In this document: in pieces, positions 21,206 through 31,230 of the stretch
How the letters are laid out: each line of letters opens with the position of its first letter
Numbering within the stretch: the first letter of the stretch is position 1
NCBI RefSeq assembly: GCF_000312005.1
Contig: NZ_HE978588.1
Coordinates: forward strand, 413,113 to 446,304
DNA: 33,192 nt
DNA from: Cellulomonas massiliensis JC225
GTDB taxonomy: Bacteria > Actinomycetota > Actinomycetes > Actinomycetales > Cellulomonadaceae
Reading direction: 5' to 3'
The notes under the pieces: model-generated
Told to the model about the DNA's origin: nothing
The model's input: the letters and a program-made list of their open reading frames with translations, nothing else
The model's database searches: none
Made by a program: the position numbers and the translations under genes

Positions 21206-22681
21206 TCACCAGGCGCGGTGGGTCCAGCGCCCGGCGACGAGGGTGCCCGCGGCGGTCGTCCCGCGCAGCGTCCCGGCGCGGGCGAGCCGCTGCGCCGGGG
21301 CCTCGTCGAGGACGACGAGGTCCGCCGGGCCGCCGACGCGCAGCCCGAGCGGCTCGCCGTCGACCGACGCCGCGAGGGCCGCGTCGAGGTCGAGGCGCTG
21401 CTCGGGGTGCCACGGCTCGCGGCCGTCGCGGGAGCGGAGCACCGCCGCGTCGACGGCGGCCCACGGGTCGAGCGGCGCGACCGGGGCGTCCGACCCGAGG
21501 GTCAGGCGCACGCCGGCCGCGTGCAGCGACGCCAGCGGGAACGCGCGCCCGGTGCGGCCGGCCCAGTGGTGGTCGGCCACGTCGCGGTCGTCCATCGCGT
21601 GCTCGGGCTGCACGCTCGCCGTGACGCCGAGGGCGGCGAACCGCTCCACGTCGGCGGCCGTCAGCAGCTGCGCGTGCTCGACGCTGCCGCGCGCGCCGGT
21701 CGCCGCGAAGGCGTCCAGCGCGTGCGTGTTCGCCGCGTCGCCGATCGCGTGGATCGCGCACGTCAGCCCCGCGTCGGTGGCGCGCCGCATGACGGGGACG
21801 AGGCGCTCGGGCGGCACCGTCAGGACGCCCCGGCCGGACGTGCCCGGGTAGGGGTCGTGGCAGTACGCGGTGCGGGTGTTGAGCGAGCCGTCCGTGACCA
21901 CCTTGAACGGTCCCTGCGTGACCCCCGGCGCGAGCGCGTCGCCCGTCCGCAGACCCTCGGTGAGCACGGCGTCGAGGAACTGCTCCCACACGCCGGCCCG
22001 GACGCGCACCGGTGGCGCCCCGGCGGCGGCGCGGCGCCGCCACACGGCCACGTTGTCCGCGATCTCCAGGTCCACCACGCCGACGACGCCCAGGGTCGCG
22101 ACGTGCGCCAGCCCTGCGGCGACGGCGGCGTCCGCGACGGCGTCGCCCTCGTCAAGCAGGCCCATGCGCGGCATCCAGTCGTCCTCGCGGAGCAGCCCCG
22201 GCACGTCGTCCGGGCGCACCCCCAGCAGCCGCAGCCCGGAGCTCGACGCCCACGCGCAGTGCAGGTCGCCCGAGACGAGGACGACGGGCACGTCACCCGC
22301 CGCCTCGTCGAGGAGGGCGACGGTCGGCTCGTCGGGCCACAGCGCGTCCCGGAAGCCCTGCCCGACGAGCGGCGCACCGCCGGCCGGGACGCCGGCCCGG
22401 AGCCGCTCCCGGACCTGCGCCGCGGCCTCGGCGGCCGACGCGGCGTCCGAGACGTCGAGCCGGGCCCGCGCGAGCGCCCACTGCGTGAGGTGCGTGTGCT
22501 GGTCCCACAGCCCGGGCAGCACGACGCGGCCGTCGAGGTCGACCGGCTCGGCATCCTGGGCGGCGACCGACCCCGCCGGCCCGAGCGCGGCGATCCGGCC
22601 GTCCCGGACGAGCACGTCGGACAGCCCGCGGTCGCCCGCGCGGCGGACGCGCCGCAGCAGCCACCCGGCGTCGGGCGTCAC
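21206..22681 (-). CDS. Amidohydrolase family protein (YtcJ-like)
   Basis: 491 residues of the metal-dependent amidohydrolase superfamily, Amidohydrolase_3/YtcJ class. LPGLWDQHTHLTQWA carries the HxH metal ligands, TDGSLNTRTAYCHDPY is a class signature, HAIGDAAN and VEHAQLL provide further His ligands, and LGSDAPVAPLDPW holds the terminal catalytic Asp. The C-terminal beta-sandwich ends with GRWTHRAW. Relatives hydrolyse amide or N-formyl bonds, but most have no known substrate. The GTG at 22681 begins five bases after the purD stop, so it is co-transcribed with purD and may be translated by reinitiation; its ribosome site is weak. A role in purine metabolism is only suggested by position. Confidence 0.87.
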   Translation of the reverse strand: MTPDAGWLLRRVRRAGDRGLSDVLVRDGRIAALGPAGSVAAQDAEPVDLDGRVVLPGLWDQHTHLTQWALARARLDVSDAASAAEAAAQVRERLRAGVPAGGAPLVGQGFRDALWPDEPTVALLDEAAGDVPVVLVSGDLHCAWASSSGLRLLGVRPDDVPGLLREDDWMPRMGLLDEGDAVADAAVAAGLAHVATLGVVGVVDLEIADNVAVWRRRAAAGAPPVRVRAGVWEQFLDAVLTEGLRTGDALAPGVTQGPFKVVTDGSLNTRTAYCHDPYPGTSGRGVLTVPPERLVPVMRRATDAGLTCAIHAIGDAANTHALDAFAATGARGSVEHAQLLTAADVERFAALGVTASVQPEHAMDDRDVADHHWAGRTGRAFPLASLHAAGVRLTLGSDAPVAPLDPWAAVDAAVLRSRDGREPWHPEQRLDLDAALAASVDGEPLGLRVGGPADLVVLDEAPAQRLARAGTLRGTTAAGTLVAGRWTHRAW

Positions 22682-22686
22682 GGCTG

Positions 22687-23985
22687 TCAGGAGCCCTGGC
22701 TGGCCGCGAGCGCGATGTCGCCGCGGTGGTGCGACCCCGCCAGCGCGATCCGCCCGACCCCCCCGTACGCGGCGGCGCGCGCGGCCGCGAGGTCGCTCCC
22801 GACGCCGACGACCGAGAGCACGCGCCCGCCGGCCGAGACGAGGTGCGCGCCCTCGGTCGCGTCGTCGTCGTCCCCGCCCGGGTCCTGGTGCAGCGCGGTG
22901 CCGGCGTGCAGGACGTGCACGCCGGGGAGCGCCTCGGCGGCCTCGACGCCGGTGATCGCGTCCCCGGACCGCACCGAGCCGGGGTAGCCCTCCGAGGCGA
23001 CGACGACGGTCACGGCCGCCTCGTCGCGCCACTCGAGCGGCGCGAGCTCGCCGAGGCGCCCCGTCGCGGCGGCCAGCAGCACCCCGGCGAGCGGGGTGGC
23101 CAGCCTCGCGAGCACGACCTGCGTCTCGGGGTCCCCGAACCGCGCGTTGAACTCGACGACCCGCACGCCCTTCGAGGTGAGCGCCAGCCCGCAGTACAGG
23201 ACGCCCGCGAACGGCGTGCCGCGGCGCGCCATCTCGGCGACCGTGGGCCGCGCGACCGTCTCGACGACCTCGTCGACGAGGCCCGCCGGTGCCCACGGCA
23301 GCGGCGAGTACGCGCCCATGCCGCCGGTGTTGGGGCCGGTGTCGCCGTCGCCGGCCCGCTTGAAGTCCTGCGCGGGCACGAGGGGGACGACGTCCGTGCC
23401 GTCGCTGAGGACGAACAGCGAGACCTCGGGCCCGTCGAGGTACTCCTCGACCACGACCGCGCCGCCCTCCTTGCCCAGGCAGGCGAGCGCGTGCGCGACC
23501 GCGTCGTCACGGTCGTCCGTGACGACGACGCCCTTGCCCGCCGCGAGACCGTCCTCCTTGACGACGTACGGGGCGCCGAACGCGTCGAGCGCCGCCTCCA
23601 CCTCGTCGGGGCGGGTGACCAGGCGCGGCTCGGCGGTCGGGACGCCCGCCGCGGCCATGACGTCCTTCGCGAACGCCTTGGAGCCCTCGAGCCGCGCGGC
23701 CTCGCCGGACGGACCGAACACCGGGACGCCCGCCGCGCGCACGGCGTCGGCGACACCCGCGACGAGCGGTGCCTCGGGGCCGACCACGACGAGGTCGGCG
23801 CCCAGGCGGGTCGCCAGCGCGGCGACCTGTGCGCCGTCGAGCTGGTCGACGGCGTGCAGCGTCGCGAGCCGGCCGATGCCGGGGTTCCCGGGCGCGGCGT
23901 GCAGCTCGGTGACCGCGGGGTCGAGGGACAGCGCACGCACCAGGGCGTGCTCACGGGCGCCGGTGCCGACGACGAGGATCCTCAC
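22687..23985 (-). CDS. purD: Phosphoribosylamine-glycine ligase (PurD)
   Basis: 432 residues, GAR synthetase of the ATP-grasp fold, which joins phosphoribosylamine and glycine. [14 protein letters not shown] is the N-terminal signature. [41 protein letters not shown] and the ATP-grasp core [16 protein letters not shown] follow, with [15 protein letters not shown] and [12 protein letters not shown] as catalytic and metal sites. Length is normal. The GTG at 23985 lies seven bases after TAGGGT, a good -10 box for a leaderless transcript. It heads the purD-amidohydrolase pair and probably feeds into purC. Confidence 0.96.
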   Translation of the reverse strand: MRILVVGTGAREHALVRALSLDPAVTELHAAPGNPGIGRLATLHAVDQLDGAQVAALATRLGADLVVVGPEAPLVAGVADAVRAAGVPVFGPSGEAARLEGSKAFAKDVMAAAGVPTAEPRLVTRPDEVEAALDAFGAPYVVKEDGLAAGKGVVVTDDRDDAVAHALACLGKEGGAVVVEEYLDGPEVSLFVLSDGTDVVPLVPAQDFKRAGDGDTGPNTGGMGAYSPLPWAPAGLVDEVVETVARPTVAEMARRGTPFAGVLYCGLALTSKGVRVVEFNARFGDPETQVVLARLATPLAGVLLAAATGRLGELAPLEWRDEAAVTVVVASEGYPGSVRSGDAITGVEAAEALPGVHVLHAGTALHQDPGGDDDDATEGAHLVSAGGRVLSVVGVGSDLAAARAAAYGGVGRIALAGSHHRGDIALAASQGS

Positions 23986-24038
23986 GGCGGCGACCCTACC
24001 GAGCCGCCCGGCGCGCCGTCCGCCGCGTCCAGCGCCGG

Positions 24039-24635
24039 TCAGCCCGCGTCGTCCGCGCGCGGCAGCGGGAAGGCGTCGAGGTAGAGCCGCACGCGCCGCC
24101 GGCCGGGCACGTCGGTGCTGCGCGCGGCCGTGACGTGCCGGTCGACGACCTCCTCGAGCTCGGCGATGAGCGCGTGCAGCTCGTCGGCCGTCATGCCGAC
24201 CGTCGCGCGCTGGTTGACGCCGACGTCCGCCCACTCCGGCTCGGTGTCGGGGTGCGTCATCCAGTGCGCGAGCACGGACGTGCGCTCGTCGATCACCCGC
24301 TGCAGGACGATGCCGGTCGCGGCCGCGGTCGACGGGTCCTCCATCATCGACCGGCCCTCGAGGCTGAAGCCGATCGATCGCCACCAGCGCTCGCGCCCGC
24401 CGGGCCTGTCGGGGTCGTCCTCGACGAAGCCGTGCCGCTCGAGCTGGCGCAGGTGGTAGCTCGTCTGCCCCGTGCTCTCCCCCAGGCGCCGCGCCAGCAT
24501 CGTCGCGGTCGCCGAGCCGTACTCGACGAGCGCGTCGTAGAGGGCCATGCGCAGGGGGTGCGCGAAGGCCTTGAGCGCCTCCGGGCCGATGGCCGGCTCG
24601 TGGCGCACCGGTGTCCGGCTCTTGCCGTCAGTCAT
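24039..24635 (-). CDS. ArsR-like winged-helix transcriptional regulator
   Basis: 198 residues. Residues about 18-95 are an ArsR/HTH_20-type winged helix: [21 protein letters not shown], then [25 protein letters not shown] as recognition helix, with a wing ending in RERWW. The C-terminal half (helical, with [22 protein letters not shown] as a probable coiled dimerisation helix) has no recognised sensor domain and no cysteine-rich metal site. It is divergent from an MFS exporter over an 80-base region containing 14-bp repeats, so it most likely represses the exporter and itself. The ATG at 24635 has only a weak ribosome site. Confidence 0.85.
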   Translation of the reverse strand: MTDGKSRTPVRHEPAIGPEALKAFAHPLRMALYDALVEYGSATATMLARRLGESTGQTSYHLRQLERHGFVEDDPDRPGGRERWWRSIGFSLEGRSMMEDPSTAAATGIVLQRVIDERTSVLAHWMTHPDTEPEWADVGVNQRATVGMTADELHALIAELEEVVDRHVTAARSTDVPGRRRVRLYLDAFPLPRADDAG

Positions 24636-24647
24636 CGACAGAGATAC

Positions 24648-24697
24648 CTTTGCAGAGATGTCTTTGCAGAAGCCCCTTTGCAGAGCTTCCTCTACAG
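24648..24697. repeat. 14-bp iterated operator-like array
   Basis: CTTTGCAGAG occurs at 24648, as CTTTGCAGAA at 24662 and again exactly at 24676, each 14 bases from the last. A degenerate copy CTCTACAG begins at 24690, still in phase, and a weak copy (ATCGACAGAG) at 24634 extends the phase the other way. Each unit is itself a near palindrome, CT(C/T)TGCA(G/A)AG. The array fills the space between the divergent regulator and exporter genes and is visibly less GC-rich than its surroundings. Probable binding sites of the ArsR-like regulator. Confidence 0.75.
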
Positions 24698-24715
24698 CCT
24701 AGGACGGAGAGGGCC

Positions 24716-26042
24716 ATGACCACGGCACCCACCAGCGAGCGGCCCGGCGTGGCGCCCGCCGACGAGCCCCGGCCGGCGCCGTCGCCGCGCGAGCCGCTCG
24801 GGCGGCGCTTCACCGCGCACCTGGCCTCCACCGGCCTCTCGAACCTCGGCGACGGCGTGCTGCAGCTCGGCGCACCCCTCGTCGCGCTGACGCTGACGCG
24901 CTCGCCCGCGCAGGTGGCGCTCATCGGCGCGTTCGCGTGGCTGCCGTGGCTCGTGCTCGGCATCGCGGGCGGCGTGCTCGTCGACCGCACCGACCGCCGT
25001 CGGGTCCGCCTCGCGGCGCTGGCCGCCCGCGCCGCCCTGCTCGCCGCCGCGGCCGGCGTCGCCGCGAGCGGCCGGCTCACGATGACCGTCCTGCTCGCCG
25101 TCGTCCTCGCCTACGGCGTCACCGAGGTCGTCGCCGACCTCGCGGGCAGCGCCCTCGTCCCCGACCTCGCTCCCCGCTCGCGCCTGCAGGCCGCGAACTC
25201 CCGCCTAATGGCCGTCGAGCAGGTCGCCAACGCGTTCCTCGGTGCCCCCCTCGGCGCGCTCGTGCTGGCCGCCGGCACCGGGTGGGTCTTCGGCGTCCCC
25301 GCCGGCCTCGCCGTCGCCGCGGCCGCGGCCACCTGGTCCATCCGCGGCACCTACCGGGCTCAGGCGGCACAGGCGACACAGGAGGAGGGCGCGCCCACGG
25401 GCGCCGTCCGCCGGGCGTGGTCCGACGTGCGCGCCGGGCTGACGTTCCTGTGGCACCACCCCGTCCAGCGGCCGCTGCTCATCAGCGCCGGGCTGACGAA
25501 CATGGCCAACACCGCCTACTTCGCGGTCTTCGTGCTCTGGATGGTCGGCGAGGGCTCGCGGGTCGGTCTCACCGCGACGCAGTACGCGCTCGTCGTGACG
25601 GTGCTCGCCGTGGGCGCGGTGCTCGGCTCGCTCGTCGCGGAGCCGCTGCACCGACGCCTCCGGGACGCCCGCCTGCTCTGCGGCGCGTGGACGGCCAACG
25701 CGCTGCTGCTGCTCGTGCCCGTGCTGGTGCCCCAGCCGATCGTCATCGCCGGCGCGGTGCTCCTGCTCGGGGCCACCAACACCATCGGCAACGTGACGAG
25801 CCAGTCGATGCGCCAGCGCATGGTGCCCCGCGCGATGCTGGGCCGCGTGGCCGGCGCCGGCCGGACCGTCGCCTTCGGGCTCATGCCCGTCGGCGCGCTC
25901 CTCGGCGGCGCGGTGGCCGAGCACGCGGGCCTGCCGACGCTGTTCGTCGGCGCGGCACTCCTCGCCCTCGCGTGCACGGTCGGCGTCGCCCTGACAGTCC
26001 GCCAGAGCACCATCGACGCCTGCGAGCTCCCGGACGACGCTC

Positions 26043-26047
<5 letters not shown>
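24716..26047 (+). CDS. MFS transporter (DHA3-type efflux)
   Basis: 443 residues with about twelve membrane segments. A Pro-rich cytoplasmic tail of some 35 residues precedes the first segment. STGLSNLGDGVLQLGAPLVAL begins the first membrane pair; VDRTDRRRVRL is the conserved cytoplasmic loop between segments 2 and 3. AVRRAWSDVRAGLTFLWHHP forms the central loop, and SQSMRQRMVPRAMLGRVAGAGRTVAFGLMPVGALLGG is the hallmark of the DHA3 group that exports macrolides and siderophores. GGAGAGG lies just before the ATG. It is divergent from the ArsR-like regulator over the 14-bp array. The exported compound is unknown. Confidence 0.9.
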
Positions 26048-27355
<1,308 letters not shown>

Positions 27356-27432
27356 TCACCGCTCCCTGACTGCCGGCGTACGGAAGGCCTGATGGCGAGG
27401 ACGCGGGCGGCAGCGGACCCGGTTCCCCGGAG

Positions 27433-27438
27433 AGTTTA
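27433..27438 (-). promoter_or_regulatory. -10 box upstream of purA
   Basis: TAAACT on the minus strand (27438-27433) is the best -10 box in this GC-rich gap. Transcription would start near 27426 and give a leader of about 76 bases. No clear -35 box, riboswitch or purine operator is visible. Confidence 0.45.
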
Positions 27439-27470
27439 CCGGCCGGGCCGCCGCCGCACCGGGGCGGTCC

Positions 27471-27911
27471 TCAGCGCAGCGCCGCGACGGCCTCGGCGGA
27501 CGTGCCGGAGTCGACGAGGAACTGCCGGCAGCGGTCGGCCTCCTCCTGCTCGCCGATGGCCTCGGCGGCCTCGGCCAGCGCGAGCAGCGCCCGCAGGAAG
27601 CCGCGGTTCGGCTCGTGGTCCGCGGGGATCGGGCCGCGTCCGCGCCACCCCGCGCGGCGCAGCGCGTCGAGCCCGCGGTGGTAGCCGGTGCGCGCGTAGG
27701 CGTACGCGGCCACGGCGTCCCCGCTCACCAGGTCGCGGCTGCCCAGCTCCTTCTCGGCCAGCACGGCCCAGACGAGCGACGACGCCGGGGCGACGGGCAC
27801 GACGTCGCGCGGGTGGGCGCCCCCGGCGAGGGCCACGCGCACGTCGGCGTCCGGGCCGTCGGCGGGCAGGTAGGTGGGCGCGGGTCCGTCGAGCAGGTTC
27901 TCGTGGCTCAT
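27471..27911 (-). CDS. DUF3151 family protein
   Basis: 146 residues, matching the actinobacterial DUF3151 family of unknown function. It opens with MSHENLLDGPAPTYLP and has the pieces VVPVAPASSLVWAVLAE, AYAYARTGYHRGLDALRRAGWRG, and PNRGFLRALLALAEAAEAIGE, in the family's order. The sequence is helical and soluble, with no signal peptide. The ATG at 27911 follows GGGGAG at about nine bases; an upstream start would add 36 unrelated residues. It lies directly upstream of purA on the same strand with its own intervening promoter candidate. Its neighbour fba is a common genomic companion in actinobacteria, but here fba lies about 3.3 kb away. Confidence 0.85.
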   Translation of the reverse strand: MSHENLLDGPAPTYLPADGPDADVRVALAGGAHPRDVVPVAPASSLVWAVLAEKELGSRDLVSGDAVAAYAYARTGYHRGLDALRRAGWRGRGPIPADHEPNRGFLRALLALAEAAEAIGEQEEADRCRQFLVDSGTSAEAVAALR

Positions 27912-28036
27912 GGCGACAGTCTCCCCGACGCGTGCCCCTCGCGTTCGCCGACGACGAGGTGCGCGCCCGAACCGGACGGCCCGGGGTGATCCGGACATCG
28001 CCCCCCGCACCGGATGCACGCCTCGCGGGCCCGTCC

Positions 28037-28042
28037 TACAGT
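28037..28042 (+). promoter_or_regulatory. -10 box of the first STAS gene
   Basis: TACAGT on the plus strand fits TAnnnT. The start would be near 28050, leaving a leader of about 47 bases. No clear -35 box is seen. Confidence 0.4.
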
Positions 28043-28096
28043 CGTGGGCGCCGGTCCCCCTGCCGGTGACGTCTGCCTTCCCCCGGACCGGTGAGC

Positions 28097-28468
28097 ATGA
28101 TCGAGATCTCGACGTCGTCGACGACGACGACCCTCGTCGTCTCCGGCGACCTCGACCTCGCCGAGCGCGACCAGTTCCCGGTCGTGGCCTCCCGCGTCGT
28201 CGGGCTGCGCCGCCAGCTCCTCGTCATCGACATGTGCCGGGTGACGTTCATGGACTCGACGGGCGCCGCGTTCCTCATCTCGCTCGCCGACGCGGGCGCG
28301 AAGCGGGGCGGTGCCACGGTCCTGCGCGGCGCGGACCCGCGCGACCTGTTCGTCCTGGAGGTGTGCGGGGCGCTGGAGATGTTCCGCATCGACGACGAGC
28401 ACCGCTGCGACCTCGACGAGGCGAGCGAGACCTCGGAGCAGCCGGACGGGGCTCCCACGCCCGCCTGA
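28097..28468 (+). CDS. STAS-domain anti-anti-sigma factor (SpoIIAA/RsbV-like)
   Basis: 123 residues, one STAS domain. LVVSGDLDLAERDQF is the first strand and helix; LLVIDMCRVTFMDSTGAAFL contains the phosphorylation loop with Ser54 in DSTG. Such proteins bind an anti-sigma kinase when unphosphorylated and free the sigma factor; kinase phosphorylation of the Ser turns them off, and a PP2C phosphatase restores them. The C-terminal 20 residues are acidic and Pro-rich, unlike the fold. The ATG at 28097 was preferred to the in-frame GTG at 28091; neither has a strong ribosome site. The gene converges on the phosphatase-kinase gene, a likely partner. Confidence 0.88.
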   Translation: MIEISTSSTTTTLVVSGDLDLAERDQFPVVASRVVGLRRQLLVIDMCRVTFMDSTGAAFLISLADAGAKRGGATVLRGADPRDLFVLEVCGALEMFRIDDEHRCDLDEASETSEQPDGAPTPA

Positions 28469-28519
28469 GGCCGCCTCCCGGACGCGGATACCCGCGCCCG
28501 CTCGGGAACCTCCCTCGGA

Positions 28520-30673
28520 CTACTCGGGGCGCGTGCGCGCCGCCGGGAGCGCGCCGGGGCGCACCTTCGCCCAGACCACCTTGCCGCGCGCGGACTGCCG
28601 CCAGCCCCAGTCGGCGAGCCGCTCGACGATCTGCATGCCGAACCCGCCGACCCGGCCCGGGTGGCCGTCGGTCGCGATCGGCGGGGCCGGGTTGCCGTCC
28701 TCCACCTCGATGCGCAGGCCGTCGCCCGTGTCGTACAGCTGCAGCGAGACGTGCCCGTACCCGTGCAGCACGGCGTTCGCGACGAGCTCCGAGACGACGA
28801 GCTCCGCGTTCGACGCGTCCGGCATCTCCCACGCCTGGCACGTGCGGATCACGGCGTGCCGGGCCCGCGCGATGGACGCGGGCTCGCTCGGCAGCGACCA
28901 GCGGCGACGACGAGGGCTGCGGTCGTGCTCGAGGGTGTCGCGCGGGTCGGGCACGCGCACGACGACGACGGCGACGTCGTCCTCGGGGTGGTCGGCGAGG
29001 CGGGAGAGCAGCTCCTCGCCGATGCCGGCCGCGTCGTGCGCGGTGACCCCGGACGCGACGCGCGACAGGGCGGCGATACCGTCCCGCAGTCCCCGGTCGC
29101 GGCGCTCGATCAGCCCGTCCGTGTAGTAGACGAGCACGTCGCCGGGGTCGAGGTCGAGACGACCGGTGGAGCGGCCGTGGCCGCCGAAGCCGATGAGCGC
29201 ACCGCCGGCGTCGCGCAGCTGCTCGACCCGGCCGCCGCGCACGTGGATGAGCGGAAGGTGCCCGGCGCGCGACCACTCGACCCGCCAGCCCTCCCCCGAA
29301 CGGGTGAGCGTCGAGTGCACGAGGCTCGCCGAGCGCGGGATCGTCATCCCGGCGACGAGCTGGTCGACCCGGTCCAGCACCTGGCCGGGCGTGGTGATGT
29401 CGTAGGTGTACGACCGCACGACGGACCGCAGCTGGCCCATCGTCGCGGCCGCCTCGACGTCGTGGCCCACGACGTCACCGATGACCACGCCGACGACCTC
29501 GGGGGCGATCTGCAGCACGTCGTACCAGTCGCCGCCGACCTGGACGTTCTCGGAGTTCGGCGCGTAGTACGTCCACACGTCCAACCCGTCGACCTCCGCC
29601 TGCTGCGGCAGCATCGCGCGCTGCAGGGTCTCGGCGAGGTGGTGCTCGCGCCCGTAGAGGCGCGCGTTGTCGACCGCGAGCCCGACCCGTCGGACGGTCA
29701 GCTCGAGCAGCGTCGCGTCGGCGGGCTCCAACCCCGAGAGGCCCTCGCCGCGGCGCGGGACGACGACGAGCACGCCGAGCGTCCGGCGCCGCCCGGGGAC
29801 CCGCACGACGACGACGGCGTCGGGGTGCCGGCCGGTCGACGGGTCCGCCGGCACGTCCACGTGCCGGCGCAGCCAGGCGGACGCGCTGGCCGGCGCGTAC
29901 TCGCGCGTGAGGTCCAGCTCGACGGGGCCGTCGGCGTCGCCGTCCAGCAGCGCCTGCACCGCGTCCGGCGGCGCGGGTGGGCGCGGGTCGAGGGAGTCCT
30001 CGGCGCGGTAGTCGGTGCCGTGCCGGCTCCCGCGCCCCGACGGCGGGCGGCCGTGGTGCTCGTCCGCGGTCCGCAGGCCGCCGTCGTTGAGGTAGAACGC
30101 CGCCCAGCCGACCACCGACCGCTGCAGCAGCGCCGCGATCTCGCGCAGCTGGCCCATGCCGTCGTCGAACTCCATGAGCATGTCCGACACCTGCATGATG
30201 AGGCCCACGCTGCGCCGCTCGCGGCGCTCCATCTCGACGACGGCCTCCTGCTCGGCCTCGTGGGTCAGCTGCTGCGTGAGGTCCTGCAGCGCCGCCACCG
30301 CGAAGCGGACCTCGCCGGCGTCGTCCCGCACGGGGTCGAGCCGCACCACGCACGGGAACGTCGTGCCGTCCCCGCGGCGCATCGTCACGCGCTCCTGGGT
30401 CGAGCGTCCGACGCGCGCCGCCTCGGCCATGCGCAGCGACGCAGGGCCCCCGCGCTCCTCCTCGGCGACGAGCTCGCGGCTCAGCCCGATCGCGTCCTCG
30501 AGCCGGTAGCCGAGCTGCTGCTCGTACGCGCGGTTGATCCAGTGCACGACCAGACGCTGCGCGTCGATGATCGCGACGGGCACGCTCGTCGCCGCGAGCG
30601 CCCGGCACAGCACGCCGTCGAGCTCGGGCGGCGGGTCCGTCGAGAACGCCGCGCGCTCCGGGGAGTTGACCAC
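28520..30673 (-). CDS. PAS-GAF-PP2C phosphatase with C-terminal HATPase (RsbW-like) domain
   Basis: 717 residues. Order of domains: PAS (about 18-135, with VPVAIIDAQRLVVHWINRAY and a PAC strand), GAF-like region (about 155-340), SpoIIE/PP2C phosphatase (about 345-575, metal Asps D382, D400, D566 in GGDWYD, GDVVGHD and PEDD), then an HATPase anti-sigma-kinase domain (about 595-705, with N633 in SELVANAVLHG, D659 in VEDGNPAPP and GGFGMQIV). It thus joins the two opposing activities of a partner-switching cycle. The protein has no membrane segment. The third of three consecutive GTGs (30673) was chosen because GGAGG is spaced five bases from it. It is flanked by two STAS genes, one convergent and one divergent. 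Signal and sigma factor are unknown. Confidence 0.9.
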   Translation of the reverse strand: MVNSPERAAFSTDPPPELDGVLCRALAATSVPVAIIDAQRLVVHWINRAYEQQLGYRLEDAIGLSRELVAEEERGGPASLRMAEAARVGRSTQERVTMRRGDGTTFPCVVRLDPVRDDAGEVRFAVAALQDLTQQLTHEAEQEAVVEMERRERRSVGLIMQVSDMLMEFDDGMGQLREIAALLQRSVVGWAAFYLNDGGLRTADEHHGRPPSGRGSRHGTDYRAEDSLDPRPPAPPDAVQALLDGDADGPVELDLTREYAPASASAWLRRHVDVPADPSTGRHPDAVVVVRVPGRRRTLGVLVVVPRRGEGLSGLEPADATLLELTVRRVGLAVDNARLYGREHHLAETLQRAMLPQQAEVDGLDVWTYYAPNSENVQVGGDWYDVLQIAPEVVGVVIGDVVGHDVEAAATMGQLRSVVRSYTYDITTPGQVLDRVDQLVAGMTIPRSASLVHSTLTRSGEGWRVEWSRAGHLPLIHVRGGRVEQLRDAGGALIGFGGHGRSTGRLDLDPGDVLVYYTDGLIERRDRGLRDGIAALSRVASGVTAHDAAGIGEELLSRLADHPEDDVAVVVVRVPDPRDTLEHDRSPRRRRWSLPSEPASIARARHAVIRTCQAWEMPDASNAELVVSELVANAVLHGYGHVSLQLYDTGDGLRIEVEDGNPAPPIATDGHPGRVGGFGMQIVERLADWGWRQSARGKVVWAKVRPGALPAARTRPE

Positions 30674-30690
30674 CACCACCTCCGATCGTC

Positions 30691-30696
30691 TAGCGT
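30691..30696 (+). promoter_or_regulatory. -10 box of the second STAS gene
   Basis: TAGCGT on the plus strand fits the -10 pattern seen elsewhere in this window. It would start transcription near 30703 and leave a 45-base leader with a GGAAGGAG ribosome site. It sits between the divergent phosphatase-kinase and STAS genes. Confidence 0.35.
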
Positions 30697-30747
30697 GCCG
30701 ACTGGCGGAACGTCGAGCCTCCGGCGGGCCTTCATGGAAGGAGCACC

Positions 30748-31167
30748 GTGCGCGACGGTAGCAACAGGACACCGGACGAGCCCGGGCAGCAGCCTCCGGC
30801 CGGACTCTCCGACGGCGAGCCGGGTGCCGTGCACGTCATCGTGGGCACGGAGAGCACGCGCATCGTGCTGTCCGGCGAGGTCGACGCCGACCTCGGGCCC
30901 GAGCTGCAGGAGGCGACGGCCGAGGCGGAGCAGGTCGGCCTGCCCATCGAGGTCGACGCGCACCACGTGACGTTCATGGACTCGTCGGGCGTGGCGTTCC
31001 TCGCACGCCTGTCGATCCGGTCGCAGCACCGGGTGAAGCTCCTGCGGGTGCCGCCGACCGTCCGGTTCCTCCTCGAGGTCACCCGGATCGGCGAGCTGCT
31101 CGACGTGGTCGAGGGCGACGACGACCGGTCGTTCCAGCCCGTCGGCGAGACCGACACCACGAGCTGA
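30748..31167 (+). CDS. STAS-domain anti-anti-sigma factor (second copy)
   Basis: 139 residues with about 25 unstructured residues before a single STAS domain. IVLSGEVDADLGPELQEA opens the fold and VDAHHVTFMDSSGVAFLARL carries the phosphorylation loop with Ser79 in DSSG. It differs from the first STAS protein (DSTG) and lacks its acidic tail, so the two are not recent duplicates. It is divergent from the phosphatase-kinase gene by 74 bases. The GTG at 30748 has GGAAGGAG five bases upstream, a strong site. A likely substrate of the same kinase/phosphatase. Confidence 0.88.
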   Translation: MRDGSNRTPDEPGQQPPAGLSDGEPGAVHVIVGTESTRIVLSGEVDADLGPELQEATAEAEQVGLPIEVDAHHVTFMDSSGVAFLARLSIRSQHRVKLLRVPPTVRFLLEVTRIGELLDVVEGDDDRSFQPVGETDTTS

Positions 31168-31183
31168 CCCGCTCCCTGCACGC

Positions 31184-31218
31184 ACGAGGGCCCGGACGCG
31201 TCGCGTCCGGGCCCTCGT
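31184..31218. terminator. Strong bidirectional hairpin between STAS and fba
   Basis: ACGAGGGCCCGGACGC (31184-31199) and GCGTCCGGGCCCTCGT (31203-31218) are perfect 16-bp arms around a GTC loop. It separates the convergent STAS (stop ends 31167) and fba (ends 31231) genes. There is no U-tract, but the stem is the longest in the window. Confidence 0.75.
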
Positions 31219-31230
31219 CGTCAGCCTCGG

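Noticed and set aside
24648-24697. Short CRISPR-like array
   Set aside because: Units are 10 bp with 4-base spacers, far too short for CRISPR, and no cas gene is present. The position between divergent regulator and exporter fits an operator array.
28483-28496. Small hairpin CGCGG-ATAC-CCGCG between the first STAS gene and the phosphatase-kinase gene
   Set aside because: Only five base pairs; too weak to call a terminator, though the genes are convergent.
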